Part shown: positions 1-8,085 of the stretch, piece by piece
How the letters are laid out: every line of letters begins with the position of its first letter
Numbering within the stretch: position 1 is the first letter of the stretch
Assembly (NCBI GenBank): GCA_963695195.1
Contig: CAVOGE010000007.1
Location: 1,488,001-1,552,000, forward strand
Reading direction: 5' to 3'
Source of the DNA: CF-167 sp963695195
GTDB taxonomy: Bacteria > Chloroflexota > Limnocylindria > QHBO01
Length of the DNA: 64,000 nucleotides
The notes under the pieces: model-generated
What the model was told of the DNA's origin: nothing
Databases searched by the model: none
What the model saw: the letters and a program-made list of their open reading frames with translations, nothing else
Translations under genes and position numbers: made by a program

Positions 1-1
1 T

Positions 2-247
2 GCGCCCCGTGGCGTCACCATCCATGCCCACGCCTTCACCCAGTCCGCGTTCGAGAAGCTCGAGTCGGCCGGCAGCGTGGCGCAGCTGATCAGCTGGCCC
101 GATGGGGCTCCCGTCGATCGCATGCCGGAGATGGTGGCCGCGGAGCCGCCAACGCCTGAGCCCTCCGGGGTTGGCGTCGCGGCCCAGTCCGAGGCGTCTA
201 CCGAGGCGGACCAGCCGGGCGCCGACGAGAGCGAGAGCGAGTCCTAG
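2..247 (+). CDS. rplO: 50S ribosomal protein L15, C-terminal end (partial)
   Basis: The window opens inside this gene. The reading frame contains the L15 C-terminal signature AHAFTQSAFEKLESAGS, followed by an acidic Ala/Pro/Glu/Ser-rich tail of about 40 residues that most L15 proteins lack. It ends two bases before secY, the usual order in the spc operon. L15 is a large-subunit protein that binds 23S rRNA. The start lies upstream of the window. Confidence 0.85.
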   Translation, partial: APRGVTIHAHAFTQSAFEKLESAGSVAQLISWPDGAPVDRMPEMVAAEPPTPEPSGVGVAAQSEASTEADQPGADESESES

Positions 248-249
248 CC

Positions 250-1533
250 TTGATCGAGTCGCTGGTCACCGCCTTCCGCGCACCGGACATCCGGCGCAAG
301 ATCCTCTTCACGCTGGGGATCCTGCTCGTCTTCCGGGCGCTGACCAACGTGCCGGTCGCGGGAGTGGACCAGACCCAACTGGCGAACCTGTTCAACTCGA
401 ACCAGCTGCTCGGTCTCCTGGACCTCTTCTCAGGCGGCGGCCTGGCGACCGCGTCGATCATCGGGATGGGCGTCAACCCGTACATCAATGCCAGCATCAT
501 CATGCAGCTGATGCAGGGGGTCATCCCGAGCCTCGGCGAGCTCGCGCGTGAGGGCGAGTACGGCCGCAACCGGCTGAACCAGTACACCCGCCTGCTCACG
601 GTGCCGATGGCCTTCGCCCAGGGCTATGGCTTCTCCGTCCTGCTCCAGGCGAACAACGTCATCCCTGCGTCGCCCCTCTTCAGCTTCGAGACGCTGACGC
701 TGCTCGTGTCGTTCACCGCTGGAACGATCCTGCTGATGTGGCTCGGTGAGCTGATCAGCGAGCGGGGCCTTGGGAACGGCATCAGCTTCATCATCTTTGC
801 CGGGATCGTCGGCCGGTTGCCACACAGCGCCGAGCCGGTCGTCTCCGGCCCTGACGGGCTGATTCGGATCATCCCGTTCATCATCATCGCGATCGTAGTC
901 ATCGCCGGCGTCGTCTTCATCAACGAGGGCCAGCGACGGATCCCGGTGCAGTACGCAAGCCGCGTTCGCGGACGCCGCATGTACCAGGGTCAGACGCAGT
1001 ACCTGCCGCTGAAGGTGACCATGGCCGGCGTGATCCCGATCATCTTCGCCATCAGCATCCTGCTCTTCCCGGCGCAAATCGCCCAGTACTTCACGGCTTC
1101 GTCGATCGACTGGGTCCGGTCCGCGGCCGAGTTCGTCGTACAGAACCTGAGTTCCAGTAATCCGCTGGTGTACGGCGTGCTGTACTTCGTGCTGGTCGTC
1201 TTCTTCACCTATTTCTACACGGCATTCCAGTTCCGGCCCGATCAGACGGCCGATTACCTCCGCAAGAACGGTGGCTTCATCCCGGGCATCCGGCCAGGCA
1301 AACCGACCGAGGAGTTCCTCGGCCGAGTCACCAACCGGATCACGCTCGGTGGCGCCCTCTTCCTGGCGTCCCTGGCCGTGCTGCCCCTCCTCGTATCAAC
1401 GGCCATCCCTGGCACGAGCGGACTGCAGCTCGGTGGCACGAGCATCCTGATCGTGGTCAGCGTTGTTGTCGAAACGATGAAACAGCTGGAGGCCCAGATG
1501 CTGATGCGCCACTACGAGGGCTTCATCCGGTGA
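250..1533 (+). CDS. secY: Protein translocase subunit SecY
   Basis: This is the central channel subunit of the SecYEG translocon in the cytoplasmic membrane, which exports and inserts unfolded proteins. The 427 residues match the family length and show the expected ten hydrophobic segments. Recognisable parts are the N-terminal segment FTLGILLVFRALTNVPVAG, the glycine-rich plug region GGGLATASIIGMGVNPYINA, and the cytoplasmic loop RRIPVQYASRVRGRRMYQG. The start is TTG two bases after rplO. The gene overlaps adk by four bases (GTGA), so translation is probably coupled. Confidence 0.97.
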   Translation: MIESLVTAFRAPDIRRKILFTLGILLVFRALTNVPVAGVDQTQLANLFNSNQLLGLLDLFSGGGLATASIIGMGVNPYINASIIMQLMQGVIPSLGELAREGEYGRNRLNQYTRLLTVPMAFAQGYGFSVLLQANNVIPASPLFSFETLTLLVSFTAGTILLMWLGELISERGLGNGISFIIFAGIVGRLPHSAEPVVSGPDGLIRIIPFIIIAIVVIAGVVFINEGQRRIPVQYASRVRGRRMYQGQTQYLPLKVTMAGVIPIIFAISILLFPAQIAQYFTASSIDWVRSAAEFVVQNLSSSNPLVYGVLYFVLVVFFTYFYTAFQFRPDQTADYLRKNGGFIPGIRPGKPTEEFLGRVTNRITLGGALFLASLAVLPLLVSTAIPGTSGLQLGGTSILIVVSVVVETMKQLEAQMLMRHYEGFIR

Positions 1534-2231
1534 CCGCGGCGGGCCACGGCCCGACGGCGTCGCAAAACGGGCGACGGATCCTCCTCCTGGTCGGCCCGGT
1601 TGGCGCCGGCAAAGGGACCCAGGCAGCCGCCATGAGCGCGGAGCTCGGCCTCGTCCACCTGGCCTCCGGCAATCTCTTTCGCCAGGCGCTGCGCGACGGA
1701 AGCGAGCTCGGCGAGCGAGCTCGCACCTACATGGAGCGCGGTGACCTCGTACCCGACGACATCACCATCGGCATGTTCATGGAAAAGCTTGCGGCGCCGG
1801 CCACGTCGAACGGCGCCATCCTCGATGGTTTCCCCCGGACCGTCACCCAGGCACAGGCGCTCGACGCCACGCTGGCCGAGCGAGGACAGCGCATCGAGCG
1901 CGTCATCTCCATCGAGGTGCCGATCGAGGAGCTGGTGGCACGGGTGGCCGGCCGGCGGGTCTGCCCCACGTGCGGGACCCCATACCATCTCGCCGGGGAG
2001 CCCCCCAGCATCGCTGGGCTCTGCGATCGGGACGGGACGCCCCTCATGCAGCGCGATGATGACCGCCCGGAGGTCGTGCGCGCACGCCTTGCCAAGCAGG
2101 TGGCGCCGATGCTCGAGGTGCTGGAGCATTACGACCGGACAGGGATCGTGCATCGCGTCGACGGGACGCAGCCGATCCGCAGGGTGACGCGCGCCATCCT
2201 CGACGAGTTGACCGACGCGGCAGAGCGCTGA
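1530..2231 (+). CDS. adk: Adenylate kinase, zinc-lid type
   Basis: Adenylate kinase interconverts ATP + AMP and 2 ADP in the cytoplasm. The P-loop GPVGAGKGTQ is at residues 22-31 and the DGFPRT motif at 99-104. The lid carries Cys145, Cys148, Cys165 and Asp168, the C-x2-C-x16-C-x2-D zinc pattern typical of Gram-positive and Chloroflexota enzymes. The GTG start overlaps the secY stop and adds a short N-terminal extension of about 15 residues before the first strand. The 233-residue length is slightly above the usual 210-220. Its place between secY and map is the classical one. Confidence 0.96.
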   Translation: MTAAGHGPTASQNGRRILLLVGPVGAGKGTQAAAMSAELGLVHLASGNLFRQALRDGSELGERARTYMERGDLVPDDITIGMFMEKLAAPATSNGAILDGFPRTVTQAQALDATLAERGQRIERVISIEVPIEELVARVAGRRVCPTCGTPYHLAGEPPSIAGLCDRDGTPLMQRDDDRPEVVRARLAKQVAPMLEVLEHYDRTGIVHRVDGTQPIRRVTRAILDELTDAAER

Positions 2232-2234
2232 GGT

Positions 2235-3017
2235 ATGGGGATCCCGGCCCGAGCCAGCATGGTCACCATCAAGCGTCCTGAAGAGGTTGCCAGCATGCGC
2301 CGGGCAGGTGCCGTCCTGGTCGACGTGCTCGATGCGTTCGAGAGAGCAGTCCGGCCCGGCATCACGACTGGCGAGCTCGATCGCATCGCCGAGGAGATCA
2401 TCACCGACGCCGGCGCCGTCCCGTCGTTCAAGGGGTACGGGACCAACCCGCCCTTTCCCGCGTCGATCTGCGCGTCGATCAACGACGAGGTTGTGCACGG
2501 AATACCGTCACCGAAACGACTCCTCAACGAGGGAGACATCGTTGGCCTGGATGTCGGCTGCATCTGGCAGGGATGGCACGCGGACTGCGCCCGGACATGG
2601 CCGGTCGGCCGTGTACCGCGTCGCACCCAGGAGCTGATCGACGCGACGCGCCGAGGGATGGAGGCGGGGATCGCGGCCGCCCTTCCGGGAAGTCGGCTCG
2701 GAGATGTCGGCGCGGCCATCGAGGCGGTGGCGCATGAACATGGGCTCGGCATCGTGCGACCGCTGGTCGGCCATGGCATCGGTCGCGCCATGCATGAAGC
2801 GCCGAACGTGCCGAACTACGGCCGGGCCGGAACGGGCATGCGAATCGAAGCGGGCATGTGCTTTGCCATCGAGCCGATGTTCAACCTTGGGGGGGATGCG
2901 GTCTACCTTCTCGATGACGATTGGACGGTCGCGACGGCCGATCGGAGCCTGTCGGCGCACTTCGAGAACACGATCGCCATCGCCGAGGGTGGGCCGCAGG
3001 TCCTGACCTCGCGATGA
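2235..3017 (+). CDS. map: Methionine aminopeptidase, type I
   Basis: This enzyme removes the initiator methionine from new proteins. The pita-bread fold is complete, with metal ligands Asp106, Asp117, His180, Glu212 and Glu243, and substrate-site histidines His88 and His187. At 260 residues it is a standard short type Ia enzyme without an N-terminal zinc finger. ATG at the listed position is four bases after adk. A second in-frame ATG eight codons later (MVTIKRPEEV) would also fit the family start. Confidence 0.96.
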   Translation: MGIPARASMVTIKRPEEVASMRRAGAVLVDVLDAFERAVRPGITTGELDRIAEEIITDAGAVPSFKGYGTNPPFPASICASINDEVVHGIPSPKRLLNEGDIVGLDVGCIWQGWHADCARTWPVGRVPRRTQELIDATRRGMEAGIAAALPGSRLGDVGAAIEAVAHEHGLGIVRPLVGHGIGRAMHEAPNVPNYGRAGTGMRIEAGMCFAIEPMFNLGGDAVYLLDDDWTVATADRSLSAHFENTIAIAEGGPQVLTSR

Positions 3018-3040
3018 GGCATATCGGTCCTTCCAGCCGG

Positions 3041-3070
3041 TTGTCTGACGCCGCATCGTTCGTGTATACT
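3041..3070 (+). promoter_or_regulatory. Sigma-70-type promoter before infA
   Basis: TTGTCT (3041-3046) and TATACT (3065-3070) are separated by 18 bases in the 139-base gap between map and infA. This is one of the better housekeeping promoter matches in the window. It would drive infA, rpmJ and the downstream alpha operon independently of the spc operon. The start site would fall near 3077, leaving a leader of about 80 bases. Confidence 0.6.
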
Positions 3071-3156
3071 CCACTGTCCGTGGGTCGCCGGTTGCGGCGG
3101 CCTTTCCGTGTGTGCAACACCCCGCAATCAATCATCAGATCGAAGGTGCGTAGCGC

Positions 3157-3375
3157 TTGGTGAAGAAAGATGCGATCGAAGTCGAAGGAGAAGTAGTCCT
3201 TCCGCTGCCGAACGCGATGTTCCGGGTACGACTCGAGGATGGGCACGAGGTTCTCGCGCACATCTCGGGGAAGTTGCGCCAGAACTTCATCCGCATCACG
3301 CCAGGCGACACGGTGCGCGTCGAGCTGTCCCCCTATGACCTCACCAGGGGTCGCATCACGTACAGGATGAGATGA
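3157..3375 (+). CDS. infA: Translation initiation factor IF-1
   Basis: IF-1 is a single S1/OB-fold protein that blocks the ribosomal A site during initiation. The 72 residues cover the whole family, from KKDAIEVEGEVVLPLPNAMF to the ending RGRITYRMR. The start is TTG; the GTG one codon later is equally plausible, with a GAAGGTG ribosome-binding site 9-12 bases upstream. It overlaps rpmJ by four bases (ATGA). Confidence 0.96.
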   Translation: MVKKDAIEVEGEVVLPLPNAMFRVRLEDGHEVLAHISGKLRQNFIRITPGDTVRVELSPYDLTRGRITYRMR

Positions 3376-3485
3376 AGGTTTCCGCCTCGGTTAAGCCGCG
3401 ATGCGAGCGATGCAAGGTGATCAAGCGCTCTGGCGTGGTGATGGTCATCTGCGTCGTCCCCAAGCACAAGCAGCGGCAGGGATAG
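3372..3485 (+). CDS. rpmJ: 50S ribosomal protein L36
   Basis: This 37-residue protein reads MKVSASVKPRCERCKVIKRS to the end KHKQRQG. It keeps the zinc ribbon ligands Cys11, Cys14, Cys27 and His32, so it is the C+ zinc-bound form of L36. The ATG overlaps the infA stop. It is easily missed because of its size, but it sits in its normal place between infA and rpsM. Confidence 0.95.
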   Translation: MKVSASVKPRCERCKVIKRSGVVMVICVVPKHKQRQG

Positions 3486-3492
3486 ACGAGCG

Positions 3493-3864
3493 ATGGCACG
3501 TATCGCCGGCGTTGACATTCCGCGAGACAAGCGGACGGTCATCTCGCTGACCTACATCCACGGCATCGGCCCTACCTCCGCGCGCCAGATCATGGTCGCC
3601 GCGAACGTCGGGGAAGCGTCGCGGGTGAAGGATCTCACCGAGGAAGAGGTCAATCGCATTCGCGAAGTGATCGACCGACGCTTCAAGGTGGAGGGCGATC
3701 TCCGCCGCGAAGTGAGCATGAACATCAAGCGAATGATGGAGATCGGCTCCTATCGGGGCCTTCGCCATCGTCGCAACCTGCCCGTCCGTGGGCAGCGCAC
3801 CAAGACCAACGCCCGACAGCGGCGTGGGCCGCGCAAGACGGTCGGCGTCCGGCGCAAGAAGTAG
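3493..3864 (+). CDS. rpsM: 30S ribosomal protein S13
   Basis: S13 sits in the head of the small subunit and contacts the 50S subunit and P-site tRNA. The 123 residues begin MARIAGVDIPRDKRTVISLT. They carry the helix-two-turn-helix core and end with the basic tail RGQRTKTNARQRRGPRKTVG. The gene is seven bases after rpmJ, in normal alpha-operon order. Confidence 0.97.
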   Translation: MARIAGVDIPRDKRTVISLTYIHGIGPTSARQIMVAANVGEASRVKDLTEEEVNRIREVIDRRFKVEGDLRREVSMNIKRMMEIGSYRGLRHRRNLPVRGQRTKTNARQRRGPRKTVGVRRKK

Positions 3865-3900
3865 TCATCAGCATCCGTCCCGGATTGCCACAGGAGATTC

Positions 3901-4296
3901 ATGGCTGAGCGGAAGCGCGCGACGCGCACCAAGAAGCGAGAGAAGAAGAACGTGCCAGTGGGGCACGTGCACATCCAATCGACCTTCAACAACACGATCG
4001 TGACGATCACCGACCCGACGGGTAATACCGTGAGCTGGGGAAGCTCCGGGCTGGTCGGGATCAAGGGCTCGCGCAAGAGCACGCCATACGCTGCTTCGCA
4101 GACCGCCGAAGGCGCTGCCCGCCGCGCCATGGAGCACGGCATGCGGCAGGTCGAGGTGTTCGTCAAGGGTCCGGGCGCGGGGCGCGAGCAGGCGATCCGC
4201 TCGCTCCAGACGGCTGGCCTGGAGGTGACCGCCATCACCGACGTCACGCCGATTCCGCACAACGGCTGCCGCCCGCCCAAGCGGCGAAGGGTCTGA
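3901..4296 (+). CDS. rpsK: 30S ribosomal protein S11
   Basis: S11 forms part of the small-subunit platform near the mRNA exit. The 131 residues contain VHIQSTFNNTIVTITDPTGN and the conserved C-terminal DVTPIPHNGCRPPKRRRV. The first 20 residues are strongly basic. A GGAGATTC ribosome-binding site lies just upstream of the ATG. It follows rpsM by 36 bases and precedes rpsD by eight. Confidence 0.97.
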   Translation: MAERKRATRTKKREKKNVPVGHVHIQSTFNNTIVTITDPTGNTVSWGSSGLVGIKGSRKSTPYAASQTAEGAARRAMEHGMRQVEVFVKGPGAGREQAIRSLQTAGLEVTAITDVTPIPHNGCRPPKRRRV

Positions 4297-4304
4297 GGCG
4301 AACG

Positions 4305-4931
4305 ATGGCACGCTATACCGATCCTGTCTGCCGCATCTGCCGCCGCGAGGGACTGAAGCTGTTCCTGAAGGGGAGCAGGTGCTTCAGCAAGAAGTGCGCG
4401 TTCGAGCGCCGCAGCACCCCACCTGGAATGAACACGCAGCGCCGCCGCAAGGTGAGCGAGTACGGCATCCAGTTGCGCGAGAAGCAGAAGGTACGCCGCA
4501 GCTACTCTGTCCTCGAGAAGCAGTTCCGCAACTACTTCGAGAAGGCAGACCAGCGCACCGGAATGACCGGCGAGAACCTGCTGCGGCTCCTCGAGATGCG
4601 CCTCGACAATGTCGTCTTTCGGATGGGCTTTGCCCGCTCGCGGGCGGAGGCGCGCCAGCTGGTTACCCACGGCCACTTCAGCGTGAATGGCCGGCCCACC
4701 AATATTCCGAGCTTCAACGCCACGGTTGGCGATCGGATCGAGGTCCGGGAGAGCCGCCGCGGTCGGCTGATCTTCCAGGTCGCCGTCGAGACGATGAAGG
4801 CAGCGCAGATCCCCGAGTGGGTGAGCGTCGATCCGTCAAAGCTTTCCGGTTCGGTACTCGCCGAGCCGCTCCGCGAGCAGATGCCGCTCGAATTCAACGA
4901 GCAGCTCGTCGTCGAGTACTACTCGCGCTAG
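4305..4931 (+). CDS. rpsD: 30S ribosomal protein S4, zinc-binding form
   Basis: S4 nucleates 16S rRNA 5'-domain assembly. The N-terminus carries CRICRREGLKLFLKGSRC followed by a fourth cysteine, the C+ zinc-finger variant of S4. The S4 RNA-binding domain follows (RLDNVVFRMGFARSRAEARQ, about residues 98-160). The 208 residues are full length. In many bacteria S4 represses its own operon, but no pseudoknot target was traced here. Confidence 0.97.
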   Translation: MARYTDPVCRICRREGLKLFLKGSRCFSKKCAFERRSTPPGMNTQRRRKVSEYGIQLREKQKVRRSYSVLEKQFRNYFEKADQRTGMTGENLLRLLEMRLDNVVFRMGFARSRAEARQLVTHGHFSVNGRPTNIPSFNATVGDRIEVRESRRGRLIFQVAVETMKAAQIPEWVSVDPSKLSGSVLAEPLREQMPLEFNEQLVVEYYSR

Positions 4932-4949
4932 CAGGAGTCTTACCCGTTC

Positions 4950-5966
4950 ATGATCGAACTTGAATCCACGCCGACCACCCGCATCGAGGAGGTCGAATCG
5001 CGCGGCAACCTCTCCGTCTTCGAGGTCAACCCCCTGGCTGACGGGTATGGAGTGACCCTCGGGAACGCGCTGCGACGCGTCCTGCTGAACTCGCTGGAGG
5101 GGGCCGCCGTGACCTCCATCCAGGTGCACAAGGTGTTTCACGAGTTCAGCACTATCGACAACGTCAAGGAGGATCTCACCCAGATCGTCCTCAACATCAA
5201 GAAGCTGCGCCTGCGGTCCTTCGCACACCACGCTGTCACGCTCAAGCTGGTGAAGCACGGCGCCGGCCAGGTCACCGCGGCCGATATCGCCGAGACCGCC
5301 GACGTCGAGATCGTCAACCCCGAGCTCGTGCTGCTGACGCTCGATTCCGATGCGGGTTCAATCGAGATGGACCTGACGGTGGAGACCGGTGTCGGGTACC
5401 GGCCGGCCGAGCACGCCGAGGACCTGCCCATCGGAATCATTCCGGTGGACGCCATCTTCACCCCCGTACGCCGCGTGAATTTCGTCGTCAGCGACACGCG
5501 TGTCGGGCAGATGACCAACTTCGACCGCCTCACCCTGGAGATCGAGACCGACGGCACGACCACCGCCCAGGCCGCCCTCTCCGAGGCCGCGGAGATCCTG
5601 GTGCGGGAGTTCGGCCGTTTCACCGAGATCGGTCGCCGCTCTGCGATGGCCGACGAGGCGATCCCGCAGGTCAGCGCCAACCTGCTCGAGGCTCCGATCG
5701 AGGAGCTGGACCTCCCGATGCGCGCCTACAACAGCCTCAAGCGAAACAACATCACCAAGATCGGCCAGTTGCTGGCCCTTGGCGATGACGAACTGCTCAG
5801 GATGCGGAACTTCGGCAAGAAGAGCCTCGACGAGATGAAGGAGCGCCTGGCACTTCGCGGGTTTGCCCCGCCGGAGACCAGCGCCTCGAGCGCGGACGAG
5901 TCCGACCTCCCAGCTGCCGCCGAACTCGACGAAGCGGCAGCCGCAGAACTCGACCGGGAAGGCTGA
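4950..5966 (+). CDS. rpoA: RNA polymerase subunit alpha
   Basis: Alpha dimerises to seed RNA polymerase assembly, and its C-terminal domain contacts UP elements and activators. The N-terminal domain covers about residues 1-235, with GYGVTLGNALRRVLLNSLEG. The helix-hairpin-helix C-terminal domain is at about 255-310 (ITKIGQLLALGDDELLRMRN). An acidic Ala/Glu tail ends the 338-residue protein. It lies between rpsD and rplQ as usual. Confidence 0.98.
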   Translation: MIELESTPTTRIEEVESRGNLSVFEVNPLADGYGVTLGNALRRVLLNSLEGAAVTSIQVHKVFHEFSTIDNVKEDLTQIVLNIKKLRLRSFAHHAVTLKLVKHGAGQVTAADIAETADVEIVNPELVLLTLDSDAGSIEMDLTVETGVGYRPAEHAEDLPIGIIPVDAIFTPVRRVNFVVSDTRVGQMTNFDRLTLEIETDGTTTAQAALSEAAEILVREFGRFTEIGRRSAMADEAIPQVSANLLEAPIEELDLPMRAYNSLKRNNITKIGQLLALGDDELLRMRNFGKKSLDEMKERLALRGFAPPETSASSADESDLPAAAELDEAAAAELDREG

Positions 5967-5969
5967 TCG

Positions 5970-6323
5970 ATGCCACATCGGTTGGCCGGTCGCAAGCTCG
6001 GTCGCGGGGCGGCTCACCGTTACCACATGCTGGACAACCTGGCGGTGGCGGTACTGCGCTACGAGAAGCTGAAGACCACCGAGGCGAAGGCCAAGGAGGT
6101 GCGTGGCATCGTGGATCGGATGATCACGCTCGCCAAGCGCGGAGATCTGTCGGCGCGCCGTTCCCTCATTGCATCCATGCCGCACGAGCCCCTCATCGTC
6201 GACAAGCTGATGGGCGAGCTCGCAGAGAAGTACGCGGACCGGGCGTCCGGATATACGCGAATCGTGAAGATCGGGCAGCGCCTCGGTGACGCCGCGCCGA
6301 TCGTCCAGATCGAGCTGGTCTGA
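5970..6323 (+). CDS. rplQ: 50S ribosomal protein L17
   Basis: L17 lies near the polypeptide exit tunnel. The 117-residue sequence starts MPHRLAGRKLGRGAAHRYHM and continues with the LKTTEAKAKEVRGIVDRMIT core, which identify the family. It begins three bases after rpoA and is standard length, with no extension. Confidence 0.97.
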   Translation: MPHRLAGRKLGRGAAHRYHMLDNLAVAVLRYEKLKTTEAKAKEVRGIVDRMITLAKRGDLSARRSLIASMPHEPLIVDKLMGELAEKYADRASGYTRIVKIGQRLGDAAPIVQIELV

Positions 6324-6346
6324 CCGGCTCGCAGAACCAGGTGGCA

Positions 6347-7165
6347 ATGATCTCGCCCGGGTCGCAGCGATGCGCGCGGGCGGTGATTGCCTACGACGGA
6401 ACCGACTTCGCCGGCTCCCAGCTCCAGCCGAACGCTCGGACGGTGCAGGGGGAGCTGGAGGAGGCGCTTAACAGACTGACCGGCGAGCGGGTGCGAGTCC
6501 GCTTCGCCGGGCGAACCGATGCCGGGGTGCATGCCACCGGCCAGGTCGTGGCCTTCTGCATCGCTCGCCGCCGTCGCGGCGAAGGGGTCAGTTGGCCGGA
6601 GTTGCGGCGAAGGCTGAACGCCATGCTGCCGCCGGATCTGGCCGTGCGCTCACTCCGCGCCGCGCCCATGGGTTTCGACCCGCGGCGCGACGCCCGTCGC
6701 CGGGTCTACCGCTACCGCGTCAGGATGGCGGGCGACAAGCGGCCGACGGACCGGTATCGAACGCTCGAGATCGGCGACCGGCTCAATGTGGCGGCCATGC
6801 GGGCCGTTGCTGCGGAACTCCTTGGCGAACGCGACTTTGCGGCGCTCGGGAGCGACGCCCATGGCCGGACGGTGCGGTATCTCACGGAGGTGTCGATCGT
6901 CCGCCGCGGAACCAGCGTGGAGATCCGGGTCACGGCGAACGCCTTCCTGCGGCGCATGGTGCGCAGCATTGTTGCCCTCCTCCTGGAGGCGGGCCGCGGG
7001 AGGTTGACACCGGGCGAGGTTGCCGGGATGCTCGAGGCCGGGAAGCGCGCCATTGATGGGCGGGCGGCTCCGGCCTGTGGGCTGACGCTCGAGCGAGTCA
7101 TCTATTCGAATACGGATTCGGCTGCCGGAAGCGGGAGTCGCGAGCAACAGGTCGGGAGGACGTGA
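6347..7165 (+). CDS. truA: tRNA pseudouridine(38-40) synthase TruA
   Basis: TruA makes pseudouridine at positions 38-40 of the tRNA anticodon stem. The catalytic aspartate is Asp58 in RFAGRTDAGVHATGQV. The second conserved block, VTANAFLRRMVRSIVALLLE, lies near residue 205. ATG was chosen; an in-frame GTG six bases upstream is the alternative. A poorly conserved 20-residue tail follows the domain. The stop overlaps the rplM GTG by four bases, placing tRNA modification in the ribosomal operon. Confidence 0.94.
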   Translation: MISPGSQRCARAVIAYDGTDFAGSQLQPNARTVQGELEEALNRLTGERVRVRFAGRTDAGVHATGQVVAFCIARRRRGEGVSWPELRRRLNAMLPPDLAVRSLRAAPMGFDPRRDARRRVYRYRVRMAGDKRPTDRYRTLEIGDRLNVAAMRAVAAELLGERDFAALGSDAHGRTVRYLTEVSIVRRGTSVEIRVTANAFLRRMVRSIVALLLEAGRGRLTPGEVAGMLEAGKRAIDGRAAPACGLTLERVIYSNTDSAAGSGSREQQVGRT

Positions 7166-7596
7166 GTGTGAAGACGTACGCAGTCAAGGCGAGCGAGATC
7201 GAACGCCAGTGGTGGCTGGTCGACGCGAGCGGTCAGACGCTTGGGCGGCTGGCTACCCGCATCGCCACGCTGCTCGAAGGAAAGCACAAGGTCATCTACT
7301 CGCCCCACCTCGACACGGGCGACCATGTGGTGGTCCTGAATGCTGCAAAGGTCAAGGTGACCGGCAACAAGCTGACGCAGAAGCAGTACTACCGACACTC
7401 GAACTACCCGGGAGGCCTCAAGCAGGAGAGCCTCGCGACGCTGCTGGAGCGGAAGCCCGAACTGATCATCGAGCGAGCGGTCAAGGGGATGCTCCCGCAG
7501 AACCGGCTCGGCCGGGCGATGTTCAAGAAGCTGAAGGTCTACGCCGGAGCGGACCACCCACACCAGGCTCAGCAGCCGATCGCTGCCGAACTGTAA
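7162..7596 (+). CDS. rplM: 50S ribosomal protein L13
   Basis: L13 is an early-assembly large-subunit protein. The 144 residues contain WWLVDASGQTLGRLATRIA and VKGMLPQNRLGRAMFKKLKV, both family signatures. The GTG start overlaps truA (GTGA). It is paired with rpsI downstream, as in most bacteria. Confidence 0.97.
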   Translation: MSVKTYAVKASEIERQWWLVDASGQTLGRLATRIATLLEGKHKVIYSPHLDTGDHVVVLNAAKVKVTGNKLTQKQYYRHSNYPGGLKQESLATLLERKPELIIERAVKGMLPQNRLGRAMFKKLKVYAGADHPHQAQQPIAAEL

Positions 7597-7611
7597 CGAG
7601 GAACGCAACAC

Positions 7612-8004
7612 GTGAGCACGAGCTACGTCTACGGAACCGGGCGGCGGAAGGAAGCCACCGCTCGCGTCCGCCTCATTCCCGGCGATGGCAGCATCGTGGT
7701 GAATGGCAAGGACGCTGCGGACTATTTCGGCGGGACCGCCGGACTGGCGCAGCTGCGGCTTCCCTTCCGGGTAACCGAGACCGAGGGCCGCTACTCGGCG
7801 AGCGTCCTGGTGGCCGGGGGAGGTTTCTCGGGTCAGGCTGGCGCCATCCGGCACGGCATCGCCCGCGCCCTGGTCAGTGCGCACCCTGATTCGCGCGGCG
7901 CGCTCCGAGCGGCGGGCATGCTCACTCGAGACCCGCGAGCCAAGGAACGCAAGAAGTACGGCCTGAAGCGGGCCCGCAAGGCGCCCCAGTACACCAAGCG
8001 CTAG
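7612..8004 (+). CDS. rpsI: 30S ribosomal protein S9
   Basis: S9 has a long C-terminal tail that reaches the P-site tRNA. That tail is visible as TRDPRAKERKKYGLKRARKA followed by PQYTKR. The domain begins YGTGRRKEATARVRLIPGDG. The start is GTG, 15 bases after rplM with GAGGAACG upstream. It is the last gene of the long ribosomal run and is followed by a strong hairpin. Confidence 0.97.
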   Translation: MSTSYVYGTGRRKEATARVRLIPGDGSIVVNGKDAADYFGGTAGLAQLRLPFRVTETEGRYSASVLVAGGGFSGQAGAIRHGIARALVSAHPDSRGALRAAGMLTRDPRAKERKKYGLKRARKAPQYTKR

Positions 8005-8035
8005 CGCGCAGGCAACGCGCGACACGACACGGGAC

Positions 8036-8069
8036 AAAGGGACCCCGGCAAGTTCGCCGGGGTCCCTTT
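8036..8069 (+). terminator. Perfect hairpin terminator after rpsI
   Basis: AAAGGGACCCCGGC (8036-8049) pairs perfectly with GCCGGGGTCCCTTT (8056-8069) around a six-base loop, giving 14 base pairs. It lies 31 bases after the rpsI stop. The right arm ends in only three T residues, so it is a short-tailed intrinsic terminator. The stem runs into a -10-like motif of the next unit. Confidence 0.85.
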
Positions 8070-8077
8070 GGTATCAT
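8069..8077 (+). promoter_or_regulatory. Extended -10 promoter element for cdaA
   Basis: TGGTATCAT (8069-8077) has the extended -10 form TGn followed by TATCAT. No good -35 is visible because the upstream bases belong to the terminator stem. The likely cdaA start codon is eight bases downstream, so the transcript would be leaderless or nearly so. Confidence 0.45.
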
Positions 8078-8085
8078 CGGATGCC

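Noticed and set aside
5134..5149. TGTTTCACGAGTTCAG as a parS site
   Set aside because: Only about ten of sixteen positions match the parS consensus and it lies in conserved rpoA coding sequence.
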